Below are positions 16,099 through 24,716 of a stretch of DNA of 64,000 bases, piece by piece. The notes beneath the pieces were generated by a model. It was not told the origin of the DNA and did not search any database. It was given only the letters and a program-made list of their open reading frames with translations. Source of the DNA: Paenibacillus brevis. Lineage in GTDB: Bacteria; Bacillota; Bacilli; Paenibacillales; Paenibacillaceae. The stretch covers positions 62,001 through 126,000 of the forward strand of contig NZ_JAHLQJ010000015.1 of NCBI RefSeq assembly GCF_018919145.1, given 5' to 3'. Within the stretch, counting starts at the first letter, position 1, and each line of letters begins with the position of its first letter. The position numbers were made by a program, and so were the translations under genes.

Positions 16099-17135
16099 GA
16101 TTCGTGAGTATGGAAGATGTAGAACCCGGTCAATTGTTAGGGAGAACCGTCTATTCCGGTAATGGGACTGTGCTGTTGTCTGCAGGAGTTCAGCTTACGG
16201 TGTATATGATCAGTACCTTGAAGCGAATCGGAGTCACAATGATCTATTTGAGGGACCCGGCTTTTGAAGACGTGGAGATCGAGGATATGGTAAGCGAGGT
16301 GACCAAAAAGGCGGTATTTCGCGATATGAGTGAAACGCTGGAGGCGGTACGGTCAGGCAAGGAATGGAGTACGCGCAAAATCAGCAATTCCGTGGACCAG
16401 CTTTTAACCGATGTGCTCGGCACTAAGGAATTATTGTTCCAGTTAACGGAAATCCGTACCAAGGACAACGCTCATTATTTGCATGCGGTGAATGTGGCAT
16501 TGCTCTCCTCTATGATCGGCTATAATCTCGGCCTGAACTATGGGCAGTTAAAGGAGCTGACGATGGGCGCCTTGCTGCATGATATCGGGAAAAGTGTTGC
16601 TCTTCCCGAGGATGCAGATCAAGAAATGATGAATAAATCGCATCATACCTGGAAGGGCTTCGAAATTCTCAAGCATAAGCGTGAATTCAGCCTGCTTGTT
16701 GCTCATACGGCACTCCAGCACCATGAACGGCTTAACGGCTCCGGCTTGCCTCGCGGGCTGACCTCTGAATCGATTCATCTATATGCGAAGATCGTTGCTG
16801 TGGCAAACCAGTACGATAATCTGATCAGCGGAGAAGGCGGATTAGCGAAGAAAGCGATGCTCCCGCATGAAGCCTGCGAAGAGCTGATGGCCAGCTCGGA
16901 GCTGCTGCTGGATCGGGACGTATTGATTGAATTTAACCGGATCGTCTCGGTGTATCCGACAGGCACCTCTGTACGCTTATCTACCAGGGAGAGCGGGGTC
17001 GTGGTTCGGCAGCATCGAGGCTTGCCGGGACGGCCGGTCGTAAGAATTATCCGCAGCGCCGGCGAGGATTTTGAGGTGAAGGAAGTGGATCTGGCTACGG
17101 AGACAACGGTATTTATTGATGCGGTTCTCGCTTGA
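16095..17135 (+). CDS. HD-GYP-type protein with degenerate GYP motif
   Basis: A cytoplasmic HD-domain protein of 346 residues, likely related to cyclic-di-GMP phosphodiesterases. The N-terminal 90 residues resemble the cap region of Bacillus/Paenibacillus HD-GYP proteins (VEPGQLLGRTVYSGNG). The catalytic core begins near residue 130: HAVNVALLSSMIG, then His162-Asp163 in LLHDIGKS, then HHTWKGFEIL. The canonical HHE-x3-G-x-GYP motif reads HHERLNGSGLP, with Leu in place of Tyr and Asn before the Gly. The metal-binding His/Asp residues appear intact, so activity is possible but uncertain. It overlaps queG by ATGA. Confidence 0.82.
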   Translation: MRFVSMEDVEPGQLLGRTVYSGNGTVLLSAGVQLTVYMISTLKRIGVTMIYLRDPAFEDVEIEDMVSEVTKKAVFRDMSETLEAVRSGKEWSTRKISNSVDQLLTDVLGTKELLFQLTEIRTKDNAHYLHAVNVALLSSMIGYNLGLNYGQLKELTMGALLHDIGKSVALPEDADQEMMNKSHHTWKGFEILKHKREFSLLVAHTALQHHERLNGSGLPRGLTSESIHLYAKIVAVANQYDNLISGEGGLAKKAMLPHEACEELMASSELLLDRDVLIEFNRIVSVYPTGTSVRLSTRESGVVVRQHRGLPGRPVVRIIRSAGEDFEVKEVDLATETTVFIDAVLA

Positions 17136-17160
17136 ATGAGTCTGGCTTGAATGCTATGAT
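17132..17160 (+). promoter_or_regulatory. Candidate promoter for yneF-like gene and folE
   Basis: TTGAAT (17132-17137), a 17 nt spacer and TATGAT (17155-17160) with extended TGC. It overlaps the end of the HD-GYP gene. Confidence 0.5.
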
Positions 17161-17169
17161 ATGTTGAGT

Positions 17170-17216
17170 GCTCCGGCTTAGCAGGCTAAATATGCCGAGC
17201 CCGGGTGTATTTTTTT
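17170..17216 (+). terminator. Possible terminator or leader hairpin before yneF-like gene
   Basis: GCTCCGGC (17170-17177) pairs with GCCGAGC (17194-17200) with one bulged C; TTAG-CAGG-CTAA nests inside. A seven-T run is at 17210-17216, about ten nt past the stem. It may end the queG/HD-GYP transcript, or act as an attenuator if the promoter at 17132 is real. Confidence 0.35.
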
Positions 17217-17234
17217 AATCGAGGTGGCTGAAGG

Positions 17235-17471
17235 ATGGAAATTGCAATTCCTATTATTACGCTTGTGGTCGGATTGATCGCTGGCTTCGCAATCGGTGTA
17301 TTTTATCTGCGCCGGCAATTAACCAAGATGCAGAGTGATCCGCAAGCACTGCAAAAGATGGCGCAACAAATGGGGTATAACTTAAACGGCAAGCAAATGC
17401 AGCGGGCCCAGCAAATGATGAAGCAGCAGGGTCAGAAGCCGCAGGCTTCCGGAAAACGTAAAAAAAAGTAG
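17235..17471 (+). CDS. YneF family small membrane protein
   Basis: A 78-residue protein with one N-terminal membrane helix (residues 3-25, PIITLVVGLIAGFAIGVFYL) and a basic, Gln- and Met-rich cytoplasmic tail ending in Lys residues. This matches the UPF0154/YneF family, which is conserved in Firmicutes with no established biochemical role. The segment MGYNLNGKQMQRAQQMMKQQ corresponds to the family's conserved tail. The stop is directly followed by the folE translation signals, so the two are probably coexpressed. Confidence 0.88.
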   Translation: MEIAIPIITLVVGLIAGFAIGVFYLRRQLTKMQSDPQALQKMAQQMGYNLNGKQMQRAQQMMKQQGQKPQASGKRKKK

Positions 17472-17480
17472 GTGACTATA

Positions 17481-18074
17481 GTGGCGGGAGTTAAAGATTA
17501 TATAAATACCCAGGTAGGGGATAACCGGGAGAAGATTGAGCATCATGTTCGGGAGATTCTTAAGCTGATCGGTGAAGATGTCGAGCGGGAAGGCCTGCTG
17601 GAGACTCCGGCCCGTGTTACCCGGATGTATGAAGAGATTTTTGGGGGATATGAGGTCGATCCTCGCGAGGTGCTCGGCGTTACCTTTGAAGAGAACCACG
17701 AAGAACTGGTGATCGTTAAGGATATCGTGTATTACAGCCAGTGTGAGCACCATATGGCTCCCTTCTTCGGCAAGGCTCACATCGGCTATATTCCAAGCGG
17801 CCACATTGCCGGTTTGAGCAAGCTGGCTCGCCTGGTAGAAGCGGTTACGCGCCGTCTGCAGGTCCAGGAGCGCATTACATCGCAAATTGCCGACATTATG
17901 GAAGAGGTCTTGAAGCCGAAAGGCGTCATGGTTGTGGTGGAAGGCGAGCATCTGTGCATGTGCTCCCGGGGCGTCAAGAAACCGGGCAGCAAGACAGTGA
18001 CCTCTGCGGTACGGGGAACCTTCCGGACCGATGCGGCTTCGCGCGCAGAATTTTTATCGCTGATCAAGGAATAG
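17481..18074 (+). CDS. folE: GTP cyclohydrolase I
   Basis: Converts GTP to 7,8-dihydroneopterin triphosphate, the first step of folate (and tetrahydrobiopterin) synthesis. Conserved blocks are [18 protein letters not shown], the zinc-ligand segment [20 protein letters not shown], and [14 protein letters not shown]. These supply the Cys-His-Cys zinc site and the catalytic His. The start preferred here is the GTG at 17481 after GTAGGTGA; a GTG nine nt upstream (17472) is also possible. The resulting 197 residues are close to Bacillus FolE. A terminator follows at 18096. Confidence 0.96.
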   Translation: MAGVKDYINTQVGDNREKIEHHVREILKLIGEDVEREGLLETPARVTRMYEEIFGGYEVDPREVLGVTFEENHEELVIVKDIVYYSQCEHHMAPFFGKAHIGYIPSGHIAGLSKLARLVEAVTRRLQVQERITSQIADIMEEVLKPKGVMVVVEGEHLCMCSRGVKKPGSKTVTSAVRGTFRTDAASRAEFLSLIKE

Positions 18075-18095
18075 CAGCGCGTGACATTTATAAGG

Positions 18096-18138
18096 AACAG
18101 CCAGTTGACGGTATCTGCCGGCGGCTGGCTGTTTTATT
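18096..18138 (+). terminator. Rho-independent terminator of folE
   Basis: AACAGCCAG (18096-18104) pairs with CTGGCTGTT (18125-18133), followed by a T-rich tail. Confidence 0.85.
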
Positions 18139-18163
18139 TTGTGCGGGGGCATATAGTTATATC

Positions 18164-18194
18164 TTGACGTTGACTGTAGGGGGAATAGTATAAT
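18164..18194 (+). promoter_or_regulatory. Candidate promoter of the AraC-type regulator
   Basis: A perfect TATAAT at 18189-18194 with TTGACG at 18164-18169. The 19 nt spacer is longer than ideal, which may mean the promoter is activator-dependent. The GTTGACT direct repeat overlapping the -35 region could be part of an operator. Confidence 0.5.
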
Positions 18195-18225
18195 ACATTT
18201 TAAAATCTTAGGCGGAGGTGAGTGG

Positions 18226-19089
18226 ATGAAGGATTACGGACATGAGTATGCGGATATTTTTTATTACACGCCGACCGAGTTCGAGAAGCTTGGCGGGCTG
18301 TGGCCGCTCCGAACCGGACATAATGTAGCGAAGGAAAATTACAGCGTAGGACCACGAGTCATCGAGTGCTTCTCATTTCACTTTGTGCTTCATGGAGAGG
18401 TTGTATTATCCAGTCTAGGTGAGACGGTGACCTTAAAAAGAGGGAGCATCTTTTGTCTGTTCCCGAATGTGAAACATAGTTACTGGGTTTCGCAATATGA
18501 TGCTGAATCCCCGCTGCGCCTACACTGGCTGGCCTTCCATGGCTCGCAGGCCGAGGCGCTCGTACAGCGGATCGGGCTGTCGGAGCGAAGGCCGTATTTG
18601 CATAACAAGCTCACGGATGACCTGGAAGAATTACTTAAGATGATTATGATGCGAATTGAAAACAGGGAAGCAGATGATGATCTGCACTTGCAGGTCATGC
18701 TTTATCGGATCTTCGAAATGCTGTCACGACCGCTTGCCGAGGGGGGAGAGGATCAGGATTGGTTAAGTGCTTGCCTGTTGTATATGCAGAGCCATTATAC
18801 CGAAGGGATTACTGTAGCTGATCTTGCAGAGTTCATTGGAATGCACCGTTCTCATCTATCCAGCAGATTCAAGCGCAGCACCGGCATGAGTCCCCGGGAA
18901 TTTCTAATTAAGCTGAGGATGGAACGCGCTGGTGAAATGCTGCTTAACCGCTCGTTATCGATCACAGACATCTCCCTCTCACTCGGGTATACGGACTTAT
19001 ATACGTTTTCCCGGGCCTTCGGTACCTATTATGGCGTATCTCCGACAGCCTACCGCAACGATTTACTCTCCCAACGAAATGCCAAATGA
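18226..19089 (+). CDS. AraC family regulator of the arabinoside locus
   Basis: A one-component sugar-responsive activator, 287 residues. The N-terminal cupin-like ligand domain (about 20-150, with LKRGSIFCLFPNVKHSY) is followed by two helix-turn-helix motifs (about 190-285). Motif 1 is VADLAEFIGMHRSHLSSRFK, and motif 2 is ITDISLSLGYTDLYTFSRAF. The start ATG at 18226 follows GGCGGAGGTGAG. Its position directly before an ABC importer and an intracellular arabinofuranosidase makes it the probable activator of those genes. Confidence 0.9.
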   Translation: MKDYGHEYADIFYYTPTEFEKLGGLWPLRTGHNVAKENYSVGPRVIECFSFHFVLHGEVVLSSLGETVTLKRGSIFCLFPNVKHSYWVSQYDAESPLRLHWLAFHGSQAEALVQRIGLSERRPYLHNKLTDDLEELLKMIMMRIENREADDDLHLQVMLYRIFEMLSRPLAEGGEDQDWLSACLLYMQSHYTEGITVADLAEFIGMHRSHLSSRFKRSTGMSPREFLIKLRMERAGEMLLNRSLSITDISLSLGYTDLYTFSRAFGTYYGVSPTAYRNDLLSQRNAK

Positions 19090-19201
19090 TTAGCAACGAA
19101 ATGTTATTTCTATTTCGGGCAAGTTACTTTATGCTAAATGCAACTCTTAAAACCAACTATATTTCCTTGAATACTTTGAATTAGAAGGAGTTGCAAAGCA
19201 A

Positions 19202-20797
19202 ATGAGAAAACCGTGGAGAAGAAATGCTGTGTGGACAATGGTTATATTGGGGCTCGTAGTATCCGGGTGCAGCCCGGGCGCCGCTGGAGGCAAGGAAGCA
19301 AACTCTGCTGCACCCGCTGCTGCCGCAGCAACGGTAAGTAAAACAGGATATCCGATTGTAGAGGAACCGATTAAGCTGAAGATGTTCACGCGGATTGCTC
19401 CGGTCAACGGCCCGTTCAAGGACATGCCGGTATTTCAGGATTACGGGGCATTAAGCAATATCGAGGTAGACTTTATCGAGACGCCGACGGACGGCTTTCA
19501 AGAAAAGAAGAACCTGCTGTTCGCTTCCAATGAATTGCCGGATGCCTTATTCCGCTCAAGTCTCACTCCATTGGAGACTATCCGGTACGGTACGGCAGGG
19601 CAACTGATTCCATTGGAGAATCTCATTGATGATTACGCGCCGAATTTCAAGAAGCTATTGGATGAATATCCGGAGATCCGCTCGGGGATCACGACTCCCG
19701 AAGGCCATATTTATGCGCTGCCGGCCGTCGTAACCCTGGGAGCTGCCCGGACGGATAAGAAGTGGATTAATCAGTCGTGGCTGGAAAAATTGAATCTGGA
19801 GGAGCCGCAGACGACGGAGGAACTCTACAATGTGCTGGTTGCCTTCCGGGATCAGGATCCGAACGGCAATGGGGAAGCCGATGAGATTCCGATGACCGCC
19901 CGTGCAAGCGCCGGATCCGGTCAAGGCATTCCGGTAGTGAACATGATGAGCGGCTCGTTCGGCCTTGATCAGCAGCTTGGCTACAATATCAATCTGATTG
20001 ATAATCAGGTGGAAATCTGGATGGGCAGCGAGCGAAATAAGGAGCTGCTGGTTTATCTGAACAAGCTTTATAACGAAAAGCTGCTTGATCCGGAGGTGTT
20101 CTCGCACACTGAGGCAGAGTATTTGGCCAAGCAAGCCTCGGGGAAGACGGGATTCTTCTTTGACCAGACAAACAACCCGTTCCTTGACATCGCGGACCAG
20201 TACACAGGGATTGCACCGCCTGAGGGCCCGCATGGAGATCGGCTGCAAAGCCAGGGAGCACCTGTCGCCAGAGATTTCGGAGCCTTTGCGATCACCTCGG
20301 TGAACAAATATCCTGAAGCAACTTTGCGCTGGATTGATTATTTTTACAGTGTGGAGGGCTCTACCTTGCTCCGGTTCGGAAGAGAGGGGGAGCACTACGA
20401 GCTGAAGGATGGCATTCCGTATTACAAAGAGGAGTTCTTGAAATCAGGCAATCAGGCGAAAATCACTCCTTATGCCGGAGGAGGCGCACCGCATCTGATC
20501 AGTGATCAGGTAGCGTCATACATCAACCCGCCGCAGGTGCAGGAAGCCCAGGAGAAGCTGGATCCTCACATGCCGAAGGTTCGTTATGCGGCACCGATGT
20601 TTGACGAGCAGACTGCCCAGCGGGTCAATATATTGCGCAATGATATCGATAAGTATTACGAGGAGCAGAGTACCAAATTTATTGCCGGGGCACAGAGCTT
20701 CGATAAATGGGATGAATTCCAGGCCACTTTGAAGAAAATGAACATTGACGAACTCCAGCAGATTTATCAGGATGCCTATGACAAGATGGAGAAGTAA
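19202..20797 (+). CDS. Lipoprotein sugar-binding protein of ABC importer (LplA-like)
   Basis: The extracellular solute receptor of a family 1 carbohydrate ABC importer, 531 residues. The signal sequence ends in a lipobox (VVSGC, lipidated Cys23), followed by an Ala/Ser-rich linker. The mature domain has the LplA/YtcQ-type features DALFRSSLTPLET, an EF-hand-like calcium loop DQDPNGNGEADEIP (about 220-233) and a terminal ATLKKMNIDELQQIYQDAYD. The ATG at 19202 follows AGAAGGAG. It is followed by two permeases of the matching LplB/YtcP type. No ATPase gene is present, so it must use a shared MsmX-type ATPase, as is usual for this class. The substrate is probably arabinose-containing oligosaccharide, judged by the downstream GH51 gene. 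Confidence 0.92.
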   Translation: MRKPWRRNAVWTMVILGLVVSGCSPGAAGGKEANSAAPAAAAATVSKTGYPIVEEPIKLKMFTRIAPVNGPFKDMPVFQDYGALSNIEVDFIETPTDGFQEKKNLLFASNELPDALFRSSLTPLETIRYGTAGQLIPLENLIDDYAPNFKKLLDEYPEIRSGITTPEGHIYALPAVVTLGAARTDKKWINQSWLEKLNLEEPQTTEELYNVLVAFRDQDPNGNGEADEIPMTARASAGSGQGIPVVNMMSGSFGLDQQLGYNINLIDNQVEIWMGSERNKELLVYLNKLYNEKLLDPEVFSHTEAEYLAKQASGKTGFFFDQTNNPFLDIADQYTGIAPPEGPHGDRLQSQGAPVARDFGAFAITSVNKYPEATLRWIDYFYSVEGSTLLRFGREGEHYELKDGIPYYKEEFLKSGNQAKITPYAGGGAPHLISDQVASYINPPQVQEAQEKLDPHMPKVRYAAPMFDEQTAQRVNILRNDIDKYYEEQSTKFIAGAQSFDKWDEFQATLKKMNIDELQQIYQDAYDKMEK

Positions 20798-21716
20798 CGG
20801 ACAACCCGGCCGAACAAGCCGCTTAATCCGCCGGATGGCAAGACGCTACGATCTATATCTTATGCTGCTCTTGCCTATGGTATGGTACTTGGTTTTCCAC
20901 TATGGACCGCTGTACGGGCTGCAAATCGCCTTTAAAAACTTCAACCTTGCGAGGGGCATCGTCGGGAGTGATTGGGCCGGATTCGAGCACTTTCTGCGCT
21001 TTTTCAATTCCTATTATTTCTGGCGGCTGCTCCGCAATACACTGACGATCAACCTATTATCCTTGCTTGTTGCTTTTCCGATTCCAATCCTGCTGGCGCT
21101 GCTTATCAATGAAATTCGTAATAAAGCGTTCAGCAAGTGGCTGCAAAACATCACGTACATCCCGCATTTCATCTCCATTGTGGTCGTTGTGGGGATTTTG
21201 ACCGTGATGTTGTCGACGAAGGGGCCGGTCAATATGCTGGTGCAGGCGCTGGGCGGCAGCGAGACCCGTTTCTTGGAATCGGCGGGGTGGTTCAAGACCG
21301 TCTTTATTGGCTCGAACATATGGCAGAACATGGGCTGGCAGTCGATTATCTATATTGCCGCACTCAGCGGCATTAATCTCCAGCTTTATGAGGCTGCCAA
21401 GATGGACGGAGCTTCCCGGCTTCGCCGTATCTGGCATGTCTCTCTGCCGGGAATTACCCCGATTATCGTCATTCTGCTGATTTTGGATGTCGGGCAATTT
21501 ATGAATATCGGATTTGAAAAAATATTGCTGCTGCAAAATAACCTGAATTTAGAGTCGAGCGACGTCATTTCTACATTTGTGTACACCACAGGAATTCTGA
21601 AGGGCGAATATAGCTATACGGCTGCAATCGGGTTGTTTAACTCCGTGATTAATTTGGTGCTGCTGCTGATTGTGAACGGGTTTGCGCGCCGTACATCGGA
21701 GACGAGCTTATGGTAA
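20778..21716 (+). CDS. Sugar ABC transporter permease, LplB type
   Basis: The first membrane subunit of the importer, about 312 residues with six membrane segments. PLYGLQIAFKNF near the N-terminus is typical of LplB/YtcP-associated permeases. The EAA coupling motif reads EAAKMDGASRLRRIWHVSLPGI. The start is uncertain: ATG codons at 20772, 20778 and 20835 are in frame and none has a strong ribosome site. The one at 20778 gives the usual N-terminal length and overlaps the receptor gene's end by 20 nt, implying translational coupling. Confidence 0.9.
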   Translation: MTRWRSNGQPGRTSRLIRRMARRYDLYLMLLLPMVWYLVFHYGPLYGLQIAFKNFNLARGIVGSDWAGFEHFLRFFNSYYFWRLLRNTLTINLLSLLVAFPIPILLALLINEIRNKAFSKWLQNITYIPHFISIVVVVGILTVMLSTKGPVNMLVQALGGSETRFLESAGWFKTVFIGSNIWQNMGWQSIIYIAALSGINLQLYEAAKMDGASRLRRIWHVSLPGITPIIVILLILDVGQFMNIGFEKILLLQNNLNLESSDVISTFVYTTGILKGEYSYTAAIGLFNSVINLVLLLIVNGFARRTSETSLW

Positions 21717-21730
21717 GGGAGGAGACCGGG

Positions 21731-22636
21731 ATGTCCAAAGAAGTCATTGCAGATGACCGCGCGGTTCTTCCTGCCGATGAGCGTTGGTTCGATATATTGG
21801 TCTATACCATTGCCATCGTAATTATGCTTGTCGTATCTTATCCCCTGTTGTTTGTGGTCAGCGCATCCTTCAGCGCCCCGGCCAAGGTATTGGCCGGAGA
21901 GGTCTGGCTATGGCCGAAGGGGATTACGCTGGAAGCTTACAGCAATGTGCTGCATAACGATAAAATCTGGAGGGGATACGGAAATTCGATCCTGTACACG
22001 TTTGTAGGAACGCTGATCAATCTGGGCATGACCCTGCTGGCGGCTTACCCGCTGTCTCGGCCAGATTTGCCCCTGCGCAAGGGGCTGATGCTGATTGTGA
22101 CATTAACAATGTTTTTCAGCGGAGGCTTGATTCCAACCTATTTGCTCGTCAAGGATTTGGGGATGGTCGATACGATGTGGGCACTGATCATTCCCGGTGC
22201 CATCTCGACTTATAACCTGATTGTGATGCGAACCTACTTCCAGTCCAGTATACCTTGGGAGCTGCAGGAGGCAGCCCATATCGACGGAAGCTCCAACTGG
22301 CGCTTGCTCCTCAGCATTATTTTGCCTCTGTCCAAGCCGATCCTGGCCGTTATGGTGCTGTTCTATGCGGTAGGGCACTGGAATTCCTTCTTCAACGCGC
22401 TGATCTATATTCGGAGGGAGGAACTGTATCCGCTTCAGCTGGTATTGAGGGAGATTCTGCTCATCAGTCAATCGGATGCGGTGGATAGCAGTGTAGGGCT
22501 GGAAGACAAAATCCTGCTGGCGGAAAGTATTAAGTATGTGGTCATCATCGTATCCAGTCTGCCGGTGCTCCTGATGTATCCATTTGTTCAGCGGCACTTC
22601 GTGAAGGGCGTTATGATCGGCTCGATAAAAGGATAG
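21731..22636 (+). CDS. Sugar ABC transporter permease, YtcP/LplC type
   Basis: The second membrane subunit, about 301 residues with six membrane segments. Conserved landmarks are FSGGLIPTYLLVKDLGM and the EAA loop EAAHIDGSSNWRLLLSIILPL, ending VKGVMIGSIKG, which is characteristic of this subfamily. The start chosen is the ATG at 21731, six nt after AAGGGAGGAG; an ATG at 21710 overlaps the end of the preceding gene and lies before that site. Confidence 0.92.
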   Translation: MSKEVIADDRAVLPADERWFDILVYTIAIVIMLVVSYPLLFVVSASFSAPAKVLAGEVWLWPKGITLEAYSNVLHNDKIWRGYGNSILYTFVGTLINLGMTLLAAYPLSRPDLPLRKGLMLIVTLTMFFSGGLIPTYLLVKDLGMVDTMWALIIPGAISTYNLIVMRTYFQSSIPWELQEAAHIDGSSNWRLLLSIILPLSKPILAVMVLFYAVGHWNSFFNALIYIRREELYPLQLVLREILLISQSDAVDSSVGLEDKILLAESIKYVVIIVSSLPVLLMYPFVQRHFVKGVMIGSIKG

Positions 22637-22659
22637 GCGATAAGGGGGAAGGAAGCGGA

Positions 22660-24681
22660 TTGGCATCCAAGGCGACGATTACGATACATGGCGATCAGAT
22701 TAGCGAACATCAGGTAAATCCTTATTTGTTCGGACACTTTGTGGAGGATATCCGCGATCATATGCAGGCGATGCTTGCCTTTCCCTTAAAGGACATGGAC
22801 TTTGAGAGCGAGGCGGAAGGGAGACCGGCTGTCTCGGGAAGCTGGAGCGCCTACACGAACGGGAGGAATACCCGGTATGCACTGGAGGCACCGGCCCTTA
22901 GACATTCGGGACGCGCGCAGCGGATTCGCATCGAAAGTGATGACGAAGCCTATGCAGGAGTTTCACAGCGGACGGCGCTGCAAGGACCGATGGACTACCA
23001 TGTCCGAATTGTGGCACGCGCATCTGTCGAACTGAAATATTTGATCATTGAAGCAGCGGATCGGCGTACGGAAGAGATTTTGGGCGAGGTGCGTATCGAT
23101 CTGGCAAGTCATGACTGGAAGGAATACGAGGCGGAGTTGCCCATCCAGAAGGCCTGTCCCGATGCCGAATTACGGATATACGTTCCGGAGGATCATCCGC
23201 GGTGGAAGGATCATGTATCCACGGGTATGCTATGGCTTGACCATGTCTCTTTGCTGCCATTTGACCATGTGGGGCTCGTAAAGCGCGAGGTGCTGGAGAT
23301 GACGAGGGCATTGAACGCTGGAATGATGCGCCTGGCGGGCAATTACATTAGTGCTTACCACTTTGAACATGTTATCGGGCCTGTACTGGAGCGTCCCGTT
23401 ATGTACAATGAGGCATGGGGAGGGTGGACACACAAATATTTCGGCACCGATGAATTTGTTCAATTTTGCAAGGAGCTTAAGCTTGAACCGTTGATCTGCG
23501 TGAATGACGGGTCAGGAACACCAGAGGAGGCGGCGCGCTGGGTGGAATACTGCAACGGCGGTATCGACACTCCGATGGGAGCCCTGCGGGCGGACAATGG
23601 TCATACTGAACCGTACAATGTAAAGTATTGGGAGATCGGGAATGAGGTTTGGGGCGATTGGCAGGTCGGTACGTGTACAGCGGAGCAATTCGCGGAGCGC
23701 TGCGTGTCTTTTGTACAAGCAATGAGAAAGGTGGATCCGGAACTTGCTATTATGGCTTGCGGGCACACCGATCAGGATTGGAATCGCGCCGTGCTCGATA
23801 TTGCGGGCGAACACATTGATTATCTGACACTGCATTTGTACCATGGTTACGGAAGGTTTGGGATGGATAGACAGACAGCGGCGGAGGAGCGCTATAAGGC
23901 CATGGCCTCCTATCCAGAATGGACTCGAAGCCATATTCGGCAGACATTAGAACAGATTCAAGCGGATAACAAGCACCGCCATATGAAGCTGGCCATTACA
24001 GAGTACAATACAATGTATTATCCCAACACGGTGCGAAAGGGATTGCCGGATGAGCATACCTTGGGCGCCGCCGTCGCCAATGCTGCTAATCTGAACGAAA
24101 TGCTGAGGAACAGCGATAGGGTAGAAATCGGCAGCTTCTCTGATCTTGTAAACGGATGGCTGGGCGGTTGCATCCGGGTGGGGGATCATTATGCCGACCA
24201 GTATCGCGGCAGAACGCCCGGCTGGAGCGGACATCCCTTGACTGTCTACGGAACCCCGACCTACGAGGTAATGAAGCTGTATGCAAACCGGGATATCCGG
24301 AGGCTGCTGGCTGTTGATACTCAGTGTGACACCTTTTCGGTGCATGCGAACAAGCCGGTTCCGAAGAACCTGGAGCTGGATGCCTTGCCTGACCTGGACG
24401 TGGTGGCCGGCGTGAATGAGGACAAGAGTCTCGTTACTCTATTTATCGTCAATCGCAGCCTCAAGGAGGTTACTGCCCGGTTGAACCTGCTCGACTTAGA
24501 ACCATCACAAGACTGGATACTCCATGAGATTACGAGTGATTCCTTTGCTGATATCAATTCCGTCTTTTCACCGGACTTGATTACCTGTACTACAAGCAGT
24601 ATTCCTCCAGAGATCTGGCGCGACGGGCTGCGGCTTCGTCCGTCATCCATTTATGCGCTTGAAATCCAAACAGACAGATAA
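22660..24681 (+). CDS. Intracellular alpha-L-arabinofuranosidase, GH51
   Basis: Hydrolyses terminal alpha-L-arabinofuranosyl residues from arabinoxylan or arabinan oligosaccharides. A GH51 enzyme of 673 residues without a signal peptide, so it acts on imported oligosaccharides in the cytoplasm. The acid/base is Glu329 in YWEIGNEVWGDW, and the nucleophile is Glu448 in AITEYNTMYY. An N-terminal extension of about 200 residues before the barrel looks like a carbohydrate-binding-type beta-sandwich (FESEAEGRPAVSGSWSAY onward), which is longer than in the short AbfA type. The start is the TTG at 22660 after GGGGGAAGGAAG. It is the last gene of the AraC-ABC-GH51 locus. Confidence 0.92.
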   Translation: MASKATITIHGDQISEHQVNPYLFGHFVEDIRDHMQAMLAFPLKDMDFESEAEGRPAVSGSWSAYTNGRNTRYALEAPALRHSGRAQRIRIESDDEAYAGVSQRTALQGPMDYHVRIVARASVELKYLIIEAADRRTEEILGEVRIDLASHDWKEYEAELPIQKACPDAELRIYVPEDHPRWKDHVSTGMLWLDHVSLLPFDHVGLVKREVLEMTRALNAGMMRLAGNYISAYHFEHVIGPVLERPVMYNEAWGGWTHKYFGTDEFVQFCKELKLEPLICVNDGSGTPEEAARWVEYCNGGIDTPMGALRADNGHTEPYNVKYWEIGNEVWGDWQVGTCTAEQFAERCVSFVQAMRKVDPELAIMACGHTDQDWNRAVLDIAGEHIDYLTLHLYHGYGRFGMDRQTAAEERYKAMASYPEWTRSHIRQTLEQIQADNKHRHMKLAITEYNTMYYPNTVRKGLPDEHTLGAAVANAANLNEMLRNSDRVEIGSFSDLVNGWLGGCIRVGDHYADQYRGRTPGWSGHPLTVYGTPTYEVMKLYANRDIRRLLAVDTQCDTFSVHANKPVPKNLELDALPDLDVVAGVNEDKSLVTLFIVNRSLKEVTARLNLLDLEPSQDWILHEITSDSFADINSVFSPDLITCTTSSIPPEIWRDGLRLRPSSIYALEIQTDR

Positions 24682-24690
24682 TAAATCTTA

Positions 24691-24716
24691 GGCAGCCGTC
24701 AAAACGGCTGCCATTT
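24691..24716 (+). terminator. Terminator of the GH51 operon, overlapping the convergent gene's end
   Basis: GGCAGCCGT (24691-24699) pairs with ACGGCTGCC (24704-24712), then ATTTTAAT. The minus-strand dismutase gene ends inside this hairpin (its TGA is at 24699-24701), so the two convergent genes share the structure. Confidence 0.8.

Noticed and set aside
19140-19195. GCAACTC upstream pairing with the AAGGAGTTGC ribosome site of the arabinoside-binding lipoprotein
   Set aside because: Only seven contiguous pairs across a 42 nt loop; not enough to claim a regulatory RNA.
19655-20395. A 246-codon minus-strand open frame inside the arabinoside-binding lipoprotein gene
   Set aside because: Fully covered by a convincing lipoprotein gene; no ribosome site or family features.
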